Of a DNA stretch of 64,000 nucleotides, positions 30,103-38,539 are shown one piece after another. The position numbers and the translations under genes were made by a program. The notes beneath the pieces are model-generated. The model saw only the letters and a program-made list of their open reading frames with translations, was not told the DNA's origin and searched no databases. Within the stretch, counting starts at the first letter, position 1, and each line of letters starts with the position of its first letter. Location: positions 930,001 to 994,000 of the forward strand of contig NZ_JNAS01000002.1 in NCBI RefSeq assembly GCF_000760115.1, read 5' to 3'. This stretch comes from Prochlorococcus marinus str. SB (GTDB lineage: Bacteria; Cyanobacteriota; Cyanobacteriia; PCC-6307; Cyanobiaceae).

Positions 30103-30834
30103 ATGTCTTTAAAAATAATTAAAGTAAGAAAATCCCACGAAAGATTTAGAACGACTAAAGAATGGCTAAAATCGATGCATTCATTTTCTTTCGCAGAGCA
30201 TAGAGATCCAAAATGGGATAATTTTGGGAAAATTAGAGTTATAAACGAAGATATTATTTCTCCTAATGCAGGATTTAATATGCATTCTCATGCAAATATG
30301 GAAATAATTACTGTCGTAACAAAAGGAGCAATAACTCATAGAGACTCGTTAAATAATCTTGGAAAAATTTATAAAGATGAAGTACAAGTTATGTCTGCAG
30401 GTACTGGGATCTCTCATAGCGAGAAGAATGAAGAAAATGAGAGTTGTAAGTTGTTCCAGATTTGGATATACCCTCAAAAAGAAAATATCAAACCTCGATA
30501 TGATCAAATTACATTAAATGAAAAGTCGTGTGACAATATTATTTTTAATTACAAAGACGGTAAAAATAATAAGCTTTTTCTAAATCAAAGTATATCTTTA
30601 TGGCGTTGTAAATATAAGCCAATTAAAGAAAAAAAATTGCCATTAAAAATCGATAAATATAATTGGATACAAATAATAGAAGGTAATCTTTTATTAAAAA
30701 GTAAAGACTCTAATTTGAATTTATGTATCGAATCTGGAGATGGCTTGGGTTTTGAAGTTAATTATTATGATGATGTCTCTATAGATACTGATACAGACCT
30801 AGATTTTCTCTTATTTTCGATGCCTTCCTTATAG
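30103..30834 (+). CDS. pirin-family protein
   Basis: 243 residues. The N-terminal cupin has the pirin metal site: His61 and His63 (NMHSHANMEI), His105 and Glu107 (GISHSEKNE), and the FSFAEHRDPKWDNFG motif at 28-42. The C-terminal cupin is degenerate. Pirins bind iron; some are quercetin 2,3-dioxygenases, others redox sensors of transcription. No substrate can be chosen. It follows the 42-aa gene by 80 bases. Confidence 0.88.
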   Translation: MSLKIIKVRKSHERFRTTKEWLKSMHSFSFAEHRDPKWDNFGKIRVINEDIISPNAGFNMHSHANMEIITVVTKGAITHRDSLNNLGKIYKDEVQVMSAGTGISHSEKNEENESCKLFQIWIYPQKENIKPRYDQITLNEKSCDNIIFNYKDGKNNKLFLNQSISLWRCKYKPIKEKKLPLKIDKYNWIQIIEGNLLLKSKDSNLNLCIESGDGLGFEVNYYDDVSIDTDTDLDFLLFSMPSL

Positions 30835-30850
30835 TTTATTTGTTACTTTT

Positions 30851-31165
30851 TTAACCATCAACTCCTTTATTAAATGCATTTAAGGCTTGCAAAGCCATAT
30901 TAAGGTGAACTTCCATAGCACCAAGAGCAATTAAAGAATTTGGTGATTTATCTTTTAGTAAATTCTCTTTTCTTTTTGATAACTCATTAACTACTTTCCT
31001 AGTTGAAGCTTCCCAATTATTTATTAACTCTTCAAATTCTCTTTTTTCGGGGCTTTCTATTTTTGCTAATTCATCGGAAGAATGAAGATCTTTTTGTGCC
31101 TTAAGCATCAAGTAACTTAATTTTTTATGGCTTATCGCTTGAGGTAAATTGTTAGATTCACTCAT
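30851..31165 (-). CDS. helical hypothetical protein (104 aa)
   Basis: A soluble, all-helical protein: NLPQAISHKKLSYLMLKAQK, LAKIESPEKREFEELINNWE and LIALGAMEVHLNMALQALNA. It looks like a four-helix bundle. It converges on the pirin gene. Domain unknown to me. Confidence 0.6.
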   Translation of the reverse strand: MSESNNLPQAISHKKLSYLMLKAQKDLHSSDELAKIESPEKREFEELINNWEASTRKVVNELSKRKENLLKDKSPNSLIALGAMEVHLNMALQALNAFNKGVDG

Positions 31166-31250
31166 TGCTAGTAGTTAATTTATAGTCAAAATCTAACTAA
31201 TTAAGTGAATATTTGCTAGTGGGGAGACGGTTGTGATGACCGACCTGAAA

Positions 31251-32681
31251 TTACGAAATGATACTTGAACAAAAAATGGATTTATTTACCTTTAATTTTT
31301 CACTTATTAGTTTCTTAAAATAATCTCCACGCTCTTCATAATTTTTAAATTGATCAAAACTAGAGCATGAAGGTGAGAATAATAATGTTTCAACCCTATT
31401 ATTTTGTAAATAATGAAAAACAAAATTTAAAAGCTCTTTCAGTTCTGAAAATTCAAAAATATTTTTTTTAAATCCTTCATTAATAAGCGCCATTTTTAGG
31501 ACTTTTGAGCTTTCTCCAAAAAGGAAAACACATTTAACTTTTTTCTTTAAAACTTTTATCCACTCACTATATTCATTGCCTTTTAATCTACCCCCAGCAA
31601 TAATTATTATTTGACCTTCAATTGAACTTATTCCTGCAATAGATGAATCAAAATTTGTAGCTTTACTATCATTAATTATTTCCAGATCATTATTTTTATA
31701 AATTGTTTCCATCCTATGGGGTAATTGTTTGTAATTAGATAAAGAATCTTTAATCTTCTTTCCAGATAATCCAACTTTTCTTGCTGCTGCAATTACCAAT
31801 AAAAGATTTTGAAGATTATGCTTTCCTTTTAACGCAAAATGTTCAAGTTTGAATAGTCTCTTGCCTCTCTCAATTATGTATGCTTGATCATCTATCCAAT
31901 AATCGCATTGAATAAAACTAGATTTATCGAAACTAGTTGTTATCCAAACACCTCTTGATAGCGCACTGTAGTGATTTCTTAAGTTTTTATCGTCATAATT
32001 ATAAATTCTAAAATCAGATTTTTCTAGCAAGCTTTTTTTTATGTTGAAATAGTTTTCAAGTGTTTTATGTCTTTCAAGATGATCTTCTGTGAAGGTTGTC
32101 CATATTCCAATATTAGGTTTTACTTCTGGAGATATTTCTATTTGATAACTGCTTAATTCAGCTACAACCCAATCAATTTTTTCATGTTTTTTGGAGTGAG
32201 CATACTTACATAAAGGTGTACCAATATTTCCAGCAAAAGGCGCATATAATCCAGTATCACAGAGTATATGGCTTAGTAGATGAGTAACAGTAGTCTTGCC
32301 ATTAGTGCCAGTAATACCTATCCAATTTGTGTCTTTTAAAATTTCCCATGCAACATTAATTTCTCCAATTACTTTAATTCCCTTTTTTTTTAATTCAATA
32401 ATAGTTATATGGTCATAAGGTATTGATGGACTAACAACAACAGATTCGATCTCTTTCAAAAAAGGTTGAATTTCTTCAAATACAAATTCTTTATTTAGAG
32501 AAACTATGATATTAAGCTCTTCTAATGCTGTTTTTCTTTCTAAGAATTCTATCCCATCTTTACTTTCCCAAACAATTACTCTCTTATTTATGCTTCTCAA
32601 ATACTTGGCAGCCCAAAATCCAGATTTACCTAATCCAATTACAAGATTAATATTTCTTTTACTTGAATGATTATCTATCAT
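31251..32681 (-). CDS. murD: UDP-N-acetylmuramoylalanine-D-glutamate ligase
   Basis: About 476 residues when started at Met 32681 ([20 protein letters not shown]); the frame runs 16 codons further upstream, but that extra stretch is not conserved-looking. MurD adds D-glutamate to UDP-MurNAc-L-alanine in the cytoplasm, with ATP, in peptidoglycan synthesis. Seen: the Rossmann [12 protein letters not shown] start, the P-loop [10 protein letters not shown], the AELSSYQIE and TEDHLERH motifs, LPHRME and the ATP-contact NDSKATN. The C-terminal domain ends near the stop. It is alone in orientation between the 104-aa gene and the 88-aa gene. Confidence 0.95.
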   Translation of the reverse strand: MIDNHSSKRNINLVIGLGKSGFWAAKYLRSINKRVIVWESKDGIEFLERKTALEELNIIVSLNKEFVFEEIQPFLKEIESVVVSPSIPYDHITIIELKKKGIKVIGEINVAWEILKDTNWIGITGTNGKTTVTHLLSHILCDTGLYAPFAGNIGTPLCKYAHSKKHEKIDWVVAELSSYQIEISPEVKPNIGIWTTFTEDHLERHKTLENYFNIKKSLLEKSDFRIYNYDDKNLRNHYSALSRGVWITTSFDKSSFIQCDYWIDDQAYIIERGKRLFKLEHFALKGKHNLQNLLLVIAAARKVGLSGKKIKDSLSNYKQLPHRMETIYKNNDLEIINDSKATNFDSSIAGISSIEGQIIIIAGGRLKGNEYSEWIKVLKKKVKCVFLFGESSKVLKMALINEGFKKNIFEFSELKELLNFVFHYLQNNRVETLLFSPSCSSFDQFKNYEERGDYFKKLISEKLKVNKSIFCSSIIS

Positions 32682-32781
32682 TAAATTTATAATTGCATTT
32701 ATATTAATTGTGTTTAAAGGGTAATTCAATCATGAGATCTTTCTTCAGTATTTATAGTATTCGCCAAAGAAAAGTTAATTA

Positions 32782-33048
32782 ATGGAAGATAATACTGCAA
32801 AATATTGGTTCTCTTGGTTTTATGAAAAGTGGGAGAAAAATGCTCCAGGTGAATTAATTGAACAAGGTTTAACTCCGTCTCAGATTGCTGAGCGCTTTGT
32901 TAATGAAAACCATGATAGTTTTATTCAATTGTCAAAAAAAATTGATGAAAAAAATTATGATGCTTTAACTGAATTTATGAAACTCTCAGAGAGTGAATTA
33001 CATATCTTGAAGTATTTTCTAAAGTTAGTAAAAATGAAAAATTTATAA
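32782..33048 (+). CDS. hypothetical protein, paralogue of 21999-22316 (88 aa)
   Basis: A Trp-rich start (AKYWFSWFYEKWEKNAPGEL), then LTPSQIAERFVNENHDSFIQ and LTEFMKLSESELHILKYFLK. The last two parts match the 105-aa protein at 21999-22316. Acidic, helical, soluble. The final six bases overlap the convergent SDR gene. Function unknown. Confidence 0.65.
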   Translation: MEDNTAKYWFSWFYEKWEKNAPGELIEQGLTPSQIAERFVNENHDSFIQLSKKIDEKNYDALTEFMKLSESELHILKYFLKLVKMKNL

Positions 33049-33972
33049 AAAGTTATTAAGTATTTCGAGGCTTTTTTCCCATAAATTTTTTCTTTCTTTT
33101 TTATTCATAGCGAAAGGAGAAGTAGGGGATAGTTTTGGATGACCTCTGAAATTAAATCTAGGACCATAATGATCACCGCCTCTTGCGTCTGGTGAAGTAG
33201 CTGCAAAAAGCTGAGGTAAAGCACCCATCTCAGCAGTTTGAAAAATAGGACTAAATAATTCCAATGAGAATGTTTCTAATGGTCCAGGGTTAGGTTTTTG
33301 AGCAGTAAAGAGATTTGTTTTTGCAATTCCTGGGTGAGCAGCTAAAGAAAGTATATTTTTGTGCTTTAAGTTCTCATTTAGTTCCAAAGCAAACATTACA
33401 TTTGCCAATTTGCTATTGGAGTAAGATTCCCATTTGTTGTAATAGTTCTCGGCTTTCAGATTTTTCCAACCGACTTTGCCAAAAAATTGTGCTCCTGAAG
33501 TCACCGTCACTATTCTAGATTCTTCTTTTTTTTCAATAATTGGAAGTAGCTTTAGAGTCAAAAGCATATGAGCTAGATGATTAACTGCAAATTGTATTTC
33601 ATATCCTTGGGCACTAAGAGTTTTAGGCGGATGCATAATGCCTGCATTATTGATTAGTAAATCCAAATTTTCAAAATTATCAAAAATTTTGGACTGAACT
33701 TCAACAATATTTTTTAAATCTGACAAATCTAATTCTAAAGGGGTAAATAATCCTTCAGGATTAAGACCTTTAAGTTTTTTGATAGTTTGATTAGCTTTTT
33801 CAAGTGATCTACAAGCTATAACAACATGAGCATTTTTTTCTGCTAAAGCCTTTGCAGTGTAGTATCCAAGACCACTATTTGCACCAGTAATTAGCGCTGT
33901 TTTGCCTGTAAGGTTTGGAATATTAGATGTTTCCCAGTTAGAGATTTTAGGTCTTGAAATAGTGGCAGTCAT
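33043..33972 (-). CDS. short-chain dehydrogenase/reductase
   Basis: 309 residues. The NAD(P)-binding TGANSGLGYYTAKAL at about 29-43, NNAGIMHPP at 107-115, the catalytic Ser in VTVTSGAQF and Tyr-x-x-x-Lys in YSNSKLAN are all present, so it should be active. The layout with the TGANSGLG motif and a long C-terminal part (GGDHYGPRFNFRGHPKLSP) resembles the retinol dehydrogenase or light-independent protochlorophyllide reductase-like branch. The substrate is not fixed. It overlaps the 88-aa gene by six bases, tail to tail. Confidence 0.88.
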   Translation of the reverse strand: MTATISRPKISNWETSNIPNLTGKTALITGANSGLGYYTAKALAEKNAHVVIACRSLEKANQTIKKLKGLNPEGLFTPLELDLSDLKNIVEVQSKIFDNFENLDLLINNAGIMHPPKTLSAQGYEIQFAVNHLAHMLLTLKLLPIIEKKEESRIVTVTSGAQFFGKVGWKNLKAENYYNKWESYSNSKLANVMFALELNENLKHKNILSLAAHPGIAKTNLFTAQKPNPGPLETFSLELFSPIFQTAEMGALPQLFAATSPDARGGDHYGPRFNFRGHPKLSPTSPFAMNKKERKNLWEKSLEILNNFL

Positions 33973-34079
33973 TAGTAATCCTGCAAATCGCTTTGGAATT
34001 TAACCAAAATTTAATTACTTTTCTACTGTAAATACTGGAAGTCACTATCGTGAGCTCTTATTGAAGGTACTATTTAATA

Positions 34080-34829
34080 TTATTTTTCAATTGCATATTG
34101 CCATTCGTTATTTTGAGATAAACTTTTCTCCCTAAGTAACTGTAATTTCCTACTATTTATTTTTACAACTATCCCATTAGTTGGATATTTCGCAAATATT
34201 TTTTTCTCTAACCAATTTTTTTTATATATATGGATTTCGCTTGTATGATTTGTGAAGTAACTTTCAGGGGTGCTGAAGCCACATTTTTTAAGATAGTTAA
34301 GGGTTTCGTATTGATTAAGTCTTCCATTAAGTATTTGGAAACAGCAAAAGCGGAGACTTTCTCCAATCCCTTTCTTATCATTGAGGTATTTTCTTGTAAT
34401 TCTTTGGGAAATGCCGGCAACTTGGTTTGTAGCATATAGTTCACCTCTAATTTGAAAATCTCGTTTGATAGGAATATAATCGGGGACGTTTTTAATTTGT
34501 TTAATTTTGCTTGAGACATCAAATCCTTTTTTTGTAATAGCTTTATTAAACTTGCCATCTAGATATCTAATTGCAATAGCACAGCCATCAATTTTTGGTT
34601 GAATGCTTAATCTTGTTTTCGTTAACAAACTTTCCAAAAATTCTTTATAGTTTTCTTTGGCTAATTTTGGCAAAAGTTTATTATTTTTTTGATTAAAATA
34701 GTTAGGCTCTTGATCAACAGGAATAAAGAGCTTTTCAAGTTGCTTAAATGCATCATCCGAAATTATGCCTTCACCTATCCTGTATTGTTCATCAAGATAC
34801 TTAACATCTCTCACTAATAAATTATTCAT
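34080..34829 (-). CDS. stand-alone NAD-dependent DNA-ligase adenylation domain
   Basis: 249 residues that cover the ligase Ia and adenylation domains only. The Ia-like start (DEQYRIGEGIISDDAFKQLE) binds NMN; the lysine motif is PKIDG with Lys79 (usual KxDG); RGELYA at 128-133 is motif III; and NGIVVKIN at 218-225 is motif IV, with Asn instead of the usual Asp before Gly. The chain ends in WQYAIEK at the motif V Lys. OB-fold, zinc finger, helix-hairpin-helix and BRCT domains are absent. The missing OB fold makes full ligation of nicked DNA unlikely. It may be a domain that works with partners or on another substrate. A full ligA is expected elsewhere in the genome. Confidence 0.8.
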   Translation of the reverse strand: MNNLLVRDVKYLDEQYRIGEGIISDDAFKQLEKLFIPVDQEPNYFNQKNNKLLPKLAKENYKEFLESLLTKTRLSIQPKIDGCAIAIRYLDGKFNKAITKKGFDVSSKIKQIKNVPDYIPIKRDFQIRGELYATNQVAGISQRITRKYLNDKKGIGESLRFCCFQILNGRLNQYETLNYLKKCGFSTPESYFTNHTSEIHIYKKNWLEKKIFAKYPTNGIVVKINSRKLQLLREKSLSQNNEWQYAIEK

Positions 34830-34858
34830 AATAATTTTGACAAATATTTAAAAATCTT

Positions 34859-34921
34859 TTAGAAAAAATCATTTAAATAAAGATTTGAAATTAAAATTAG
34901 ATCTAAAAAGTAATTGACCAC
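34859..34921 (-). CDS. possible 20-residue peptide with strong ribosome-binding site
   Basis: GTG at 34921 follows TAGGAGGATATTTA, a full AGGAGG, with a TATACT box about 35 bases upstream. The product M(V)VNYFLDLILISNLYLNDFF is hydrophobic and acidic. The signals are better than for most real genes here, so this tiny frame deserves notice. Confidence 0.4.
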   Translation of the reverse strand: MVNYFLDLILISNLYLNDFF

Positions 34922-35104
34922 TAAATATCCTCCTACGCAGAGAGCAATTTAAGAGTATAAAATGTACTTATAAGACGTTTAAATTAAATACTTTAATCAA
35001 ACATATTTACTCAAAAGTGAAATAGAAAATTTTAAGGATTAATTTAAAGCCAAATTTTTAGAATTCCCATCAATACAAAAAAAATTTTTTAAAGTTATGA
35101 GAAA

Positions 35105-36253
35105 ATGTCATTTTTATTAAAAGCTCAAAATACCTGGGAAAATTTTGCGAAATACAAAATCAATGATTATGCAAAATTAAGGAATTTTGATTTTGGGCCA
35201 AATAACGAAAGTTCAGTTTCAAAATTATCGCCTTTCATTACTCATAGAATATTGTCGGAATATGAGCTGATTCATGATATTAAAAGTAAGTACAAAATCA
35301 AAAATTCAACTAAATTTGTTGAAGAAATATTTTGGAGAGTTTACTGGAAAGGGTGGATGGAAAATAGACCTAAAGTTTGGAGAAATTTTATTTCAGAAAA
35401 CAATCTCGATTTTGATTATGAGTTATATGAAAGTGCAATTAATGGCAATACAGAATTAGATTATTTTAATTCTTGGGTACATGAATTAAAGCAGTACAAC
35501 TATTTGCATAATCATACAAGAATGTGGTTTGCGAGTACTTGGATATTTAATTTAGGCCTCCCATGGCAATTAGGAGCAAAGTTTTTCTTTAAATATCTTT
35601 TTGATGGAGATGCTTCATCTAATCTCCTTAGCTGGAGATGGGTCGGAGGATTGCAAACGAAGGGAAAACAATATCTTTTTTCATCATCAAACCTCAGAAA
35701 GTTTTCAAATAATAGATTTAAAGTAGAAAAAATAAGTAATCAACAAATTTTTCTTGAAGAATCTAATCAAATACCATTTGAAGATGAGATTTATAAAAAT
35801 GATATGGATCCTAAATCAGATAATCTGATTATGTTTGAAAATGATCTACACCTTGCAACCCTTAAAAATTTACTTCCAAGCTATAAAAAAGTATTTATTA
35901 TCCTTTTAAAAAATGAACAAAGACAAATTAAATTGTCTGAATCTGTATTGAAATTTAAACAAGATTTGGTCTCTGAATTTTTAGAGCAATTTGATAATGT
36001 TGAACAGATTGATCCTTATTCACTGGAAAATACTTTTAAAAATACTAACGAAATAGACATTATTTATCCTGGAGTGGGAGAAAACTATGATTTCATAACT
36101 GAGTTTAAAAATTTACACCATAAAAAAATTTTTAATCTTGTGAGGGATGAAGATTTATTTGCTTGGAAATTTGCTAAAAGAGGGTTTTTTAAATTTAAAG
36201 AAAATATTCCAAAAATAAATCAGAGAATATTAGAAAATTTTTCAAAAAAATAA
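35105..36253 (+). CDS. photolyase/cryptochrome-like FAD-binding protein
   Basis: 382 residues. The N-terminal 230 residues read as the helical FAD-binding domain of photolyases: KLSPFITHRILSEYELIHDI, WRVYWKGWMENRP, YNYLHNHTRMWFASTWIFNL and GDASSNLLSWRWVGGLQTKGK, the last holding the conserved FAD and Trp contacts. The usual N-terminal antenna-binding alpha/beta domain is missing in front; instead the last 145 residues (ENDLHLATLKNLLPSYKKVF to the end) look like an alpha/beta domain. So the order is reversed compared with normal photolyases. It may repair DNA, sense blue light, or neither. It is alone, between two tiny genes. Confidence 0.78.
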   Translation: MSFLLKAQNTWENFAKYKINDYAKLRNFDFGPNNESSVSKLSPFITHRILSEYELIHDIKSKYKIKNSTKFVEEIFWRVYWKGWMENRPKVWRNFISENNLDFDYELYESAINGNTELDYFNSWVHELKQYNYLHNHTRMWFASTWIFNLGLPWQLGAKFFFKYLFDGDASSNLLSWRWVGGLQTKGKQYLFSSSNLRKFSNNRFKVEKISNQQIFLEESNQIPFEDEIYKNDMDPKSDNLIMFENDLHLATLKNLLPSYKKVFIILLKNEQRQIKLSESVLKFKQDLVSEFLEQFDNVEQIDPYSLENTFKNTNEIDIIYPGVGENYDFITEFKNLHHKKIFNLVRDEDLFAWKFAKRGFFKFKENIPKINQRILENFSKK

Positions 36254-36304
36254 TTTTTAACTTAGTTGAATTCCTAATCAGAAAAAATAACCTCTTTGGT
36301 AAGT

Positions 36305-36318
36305 AAGTATAAATACTT
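36305..36318 (+). promoter_or_regulatory. second copy of the AAGTATAAATACTT palindrome
   Basis: Exact 14-mer shared with 9076-9089; here it is followed by ATTTAGG, close to the TATAAATAGG that follows the first copy. It lies 80 bases before the DoxX start at 36398, so it may control that gene. Confidence 0.45.
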
Positions 36319-36397
36319 ATTTAGGTGCGACTTTTGCTCTTTAATCCACGATGGATACTGTGACTAGTTATTTTTACTTAAGGATAATTTTTTTATA

Positions 36398-36949
36398 GTG
36401 CTTTCAACAATTCTTACCAAGTCGTTCAGCAAAGATACTGCTTTATTAATTCTTAGAGTTATAACTGGAACTGTTCTTATACATCACGGTTATGAGAAAT
36501 TAGCAAACATAGAAAATTTCGCTGATGCTTTTGTAAGACCATTACATCTCCCATTCCCAATATTTTTATCATACATAGCGGCATTCTCAGAAATAGGAGG
36601 TAGTTGGTTATTAATTATCGGCTTAGCAACAAGATTCGGAGCTTTGGCAATTGTTGGAACAATTTCTGTTGCGATATATCATGCACTTGTTACTTCAGGT
36701 TTTAATATTTTCTTACTAGAGCTTTTACTTTTATATTTCGCTTCAGCAACTTCAATTGCATTAACAGGTCCCGGTAATTTTTCCTTAGATGAAGTCATTA
36801 TCAGAATTTTGAAATCTGAAGATGAGGAAGAAATTATACCCTCAACAAAAGCAAAACCTTCCAAGCAAATTGAAGTTAAAGAAGAAACAAACAAAGGTGG
36901 TTTATTTCAATTTCTGCAAGCGAACATACTCTCAGATACTTCAAGCTAA
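36398..36949 (+). CDS. DoxX-family membrane protein
   Basis: 183 residues from a GTG start. Four helices with DoxX landmarks: RVITGTVLIHHGYEKLANIE near 21-40, PLHLPFPIFLSYIAAFSEIG near 48-67, then GLATRFGALAIVGTI and LELLLLYFASATSIALTGPG. The C-terminal 50 residues are charged and disordered. DoxX/DoxD proteins act in thiosulfate or thiol oxidation at the membrane in some bacteria; in cyanobacteria the role is unknown. A relative is broken at 10259-10637. Confidence 0.85.
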   Translation: MLSTILTKSFSKDTALLILRVITGTVLIHHGYEKLANIENFADAFVRPLHLPFPIFLSYIAAFSEIGGSWLLIIGLATRFGALAIVGTISVAIYHALVTSGFNIFLLELLLLYFASATSIALTGPGNFSLDEVIIRILKSEDEEEIIPSTKAKPSKQIEVKEETNKGGLFQFLQANILSDTSS

Positions 36950-37114
36950 TTTTTTAGGATAAAGACTATTTATTAGTTCTAACCTTTTTCTATAACTGTT
37001 TCTCTTCTCAATTTTTATCTTAATCGTTGCTTCACAAAGACTTATAAAAAGCCCTATAGCAGTTACCCAAGATAGAAAAATGAAAGGGTTTTCAGGAATT
37101 TCTGAGAAATTCAT
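36941..37114 (-). CDS. membrane mini-protein with LYP tail (57 aa)
   Basis: I prefer Met at 37114 (MNFSEIPENPFIFLSWVTAI then GLFISLCEATIKIKIEKRNS) over a Met 12 codons earlier. One helix, then a basic stretch and YRKRLELINSLYPKKLA. The C terminus resembles that of the 78-aa protein at 26171-26407. It overlaps the end of the DoxX gene by nine bases. Confidence 0.5.
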   Translation of the reverse strand: MNFSEIPENPFIFLSWVTAIGLFISLCEATIKIKIEKRNSYRKRLELINSLYPKKLA

Positions 37115-37188
37115 ATAAATATTACTTCTTTTTTTAAACTGACTGATCACTATATGTATTTCAACCTAAATATACAATTTAGAAATAT

Positions 37189-37740
37189 TTAAGGATTAAT
37201 TTCAACTTTCTCCCATTTTTTAACCTTTTCCCAAAGATATCGTTTATGAACAGGCTGTTCTAATTTAAGAAGATCTACTGAATATATTTCAAAATTAAGA
37301 ACCACAAAATTTTCTGACTTCGGTAGATTGGATAATCTTTCATGAGTAGATTGGACTTTTGGGTTTATTTTCTCTCCAGGAGACCCCCAAAACCAAGAAG
37401 ATTTTGATTTTTCTGATAATGAATCCCAATAATTTTTGTTATCACTTAATTCACGTATTTTTCCTTTAAATCTATATTGTGATTTGGTTTTCAAAAAGAA
37501 CCATAATATTTCTGCATTAGGGTTGGATTTTAAATGCCCAATTTTTTCACTTCTTCTATCTGTGAAAATTATCATTGAACTATCTTTATGCCATCCTCTG
37601 AAAACAACTGTTCTTACTCTTGGCTCATTTTTTTCGCTGACTGTTGCAAGCTGTATCCATTTATTAGAGGGTGATTTGCCCTCTTTGTTTCTAGAAGATT
37701 TTAAATCTTGCCTCCAACTGGGTAAGTTGTTATCAGGCAT
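37189..37740 (-). CDS. pyridoxamine-5'-phosphate-oxidase-like FMN protein
   Basis: 183 residues. The split-barrel FMN fold is shown by WIQLATVSEKNEPRVRTVVF at about 28-47, then IIFTDRRSEKIGHLKSNPNA and EILWFFLKTKSQYRFKG. The C terminus reads NFVVLNFEIYSVDLLKLEQP, closing the barrel. This belongs to the Alr4036-like branch of PNPOx proteins found in cyanobacteria, often assumed to act on B6 vitamers or F420-like cofactors without proof. Overlaps the DUF1295 gene by eight bases, so both are expressed together. Confidence 0.82.
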   Translation of the reverse strand: MPDNNLPSWRQDLKSSRNKEGKSPSNKWIQLATVSEKNEPRVRTVVFRGWHKDSSMIIFTDRRSEKIGHLKSNPNAEILWFFLKTKSQYRFKGKIRELSDNKNYWDSLSEKSKSSWFWGSPGEKINPKVQSTHERLSNLPKSENFVVLNFEIYSVDLLKLEQPVHKRYLWEKVKKWEKVEINP

Positions 37741-38350
37741 TTAATTTAGGCAATATTAGACCACTTTTCTTTTTGTATTCTTCGAATGAATCATATTTTG
37801 AGAGCGATTTATCTTTTTTTATCATTCTTGGTAGAAAAACTATAGAGAAAAATATTGCAAGAATTACTAATGGAACGAAACTCATTGAGAGGATGGCGAA
37901 TGATAGATAAATTAGTATTTCTCCTAAATAATTTGTATTTCTTATATTTTCGAAAAATCCTTCTTTAATTAGATCTTTTTTTAATTTAAGAGAAAAATAT
38001 TTTTGGGCATCACTAGCAAAGTGTAGAAACACACCAATTATATTTATAGATACAGAAGCAGCTATTACAATATTTGGAACAGATTTCTCAGATGAGATAA
38101 GAATATAGGGAGCTACCCAGTAACTACCAAGGAAAATAAAACCAGTAACTGAAGTTAAAAAATTGATTTTTTCTTTAAAATAAGGATCTGGGAATATCTT
38201 TTCTTTTAAAAGCCAAAGTAGTCCATAAGTACCATGCAGAGCTAAATAAACGTAGGGAGCGATCGTAAAATTATCAAAAAAAATCATAAGACCTATCACT
38301 ACAAATGCAGTGAGACCCTTATGGAGATTAATTATTTGATTAAGTTTCAT
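37733..38350 (-). CDS. DUF1295 / steroid-5-alpha-reductase-like membrane protein
   Basis: 205 residues, about six helices. The C-terminal signature FFENIRNTNYLGEILIYLSF (R-N-x-N-Y-L-G-E) binds the cofactor or lipid in isoprenylcysteine methyltransferase and 5-alpha-reductase families. Bacterial DUF1295 enzymes reduce or modify isoprenoid or lipid substrates; the substrate here is unknown. Upstream and overlapping the PNPOx-like gene. Confidence 0.78.
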   Translation of the reverse strand: MKLNQIINLHKGLTAFVVIGLMIFFDNFTIAPYVYLALHGTYGLLWLLKEKIFPDPYFKEKINFLTSVTGFIFLGSYWVAPYILISSEKSVPNIVIAASVSINIIGVFLHFASDAQKYFSLKLKKDLIKEGFFENIRNTNYLGEILIYLSFAILSMSFVPLVILAIFFSIVFLPRMIKKDKSLSKYDSFEEYKKKSGLILPKLNA

Positions 38351-38417
38351 CTTTTTGAATAATCTAAAAAATGAAATTATTTTCTGTGGATCTAACCTAA
38401 GTCGTCAAAAGTTTTAA

Positions 38418-38489
38418 TGGGCGATACTGGATTCGAACCAGTGGCCACTACCGTGTCGAGGTAGTGCTCTACCACTGAGCTAATCGCCC
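38418..38489 (-). tRNA. tRNA-Val (GAC)
   Basis: The cloverleaf is complete: acceptor GGGCGAT/ATCGCCC, D arm GCTC-AGTGGTA-GAGC, anticodon arm CTACC-TCGACAC-GGTAG, variable TGGCC, T arm ACTGG-TTCGAAT-CCAGT and discriminator A. Length 72 without CCA, and no CCA is encoded. The anticodon GAC reads GTC and GTT Val codons. The base before the anticodon (position 33) is C rather than the nearly universal U. It stands alone between a DUF1295 gene and the S4 protein gene. Confidence 0.95.
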
Positions 38490-38539
38490 AAATTGAAGAA
38501 ATTTTTTATTCCCCTTATAAGAAAATAGCAGGTTGCGTT

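Noticed and set aside
31201..31250. GC-richer stretch between murD and the 104-aa gene
   Set aside because: A weak CGGT/ACCG hairpin only; no T-run or other RNA feature.
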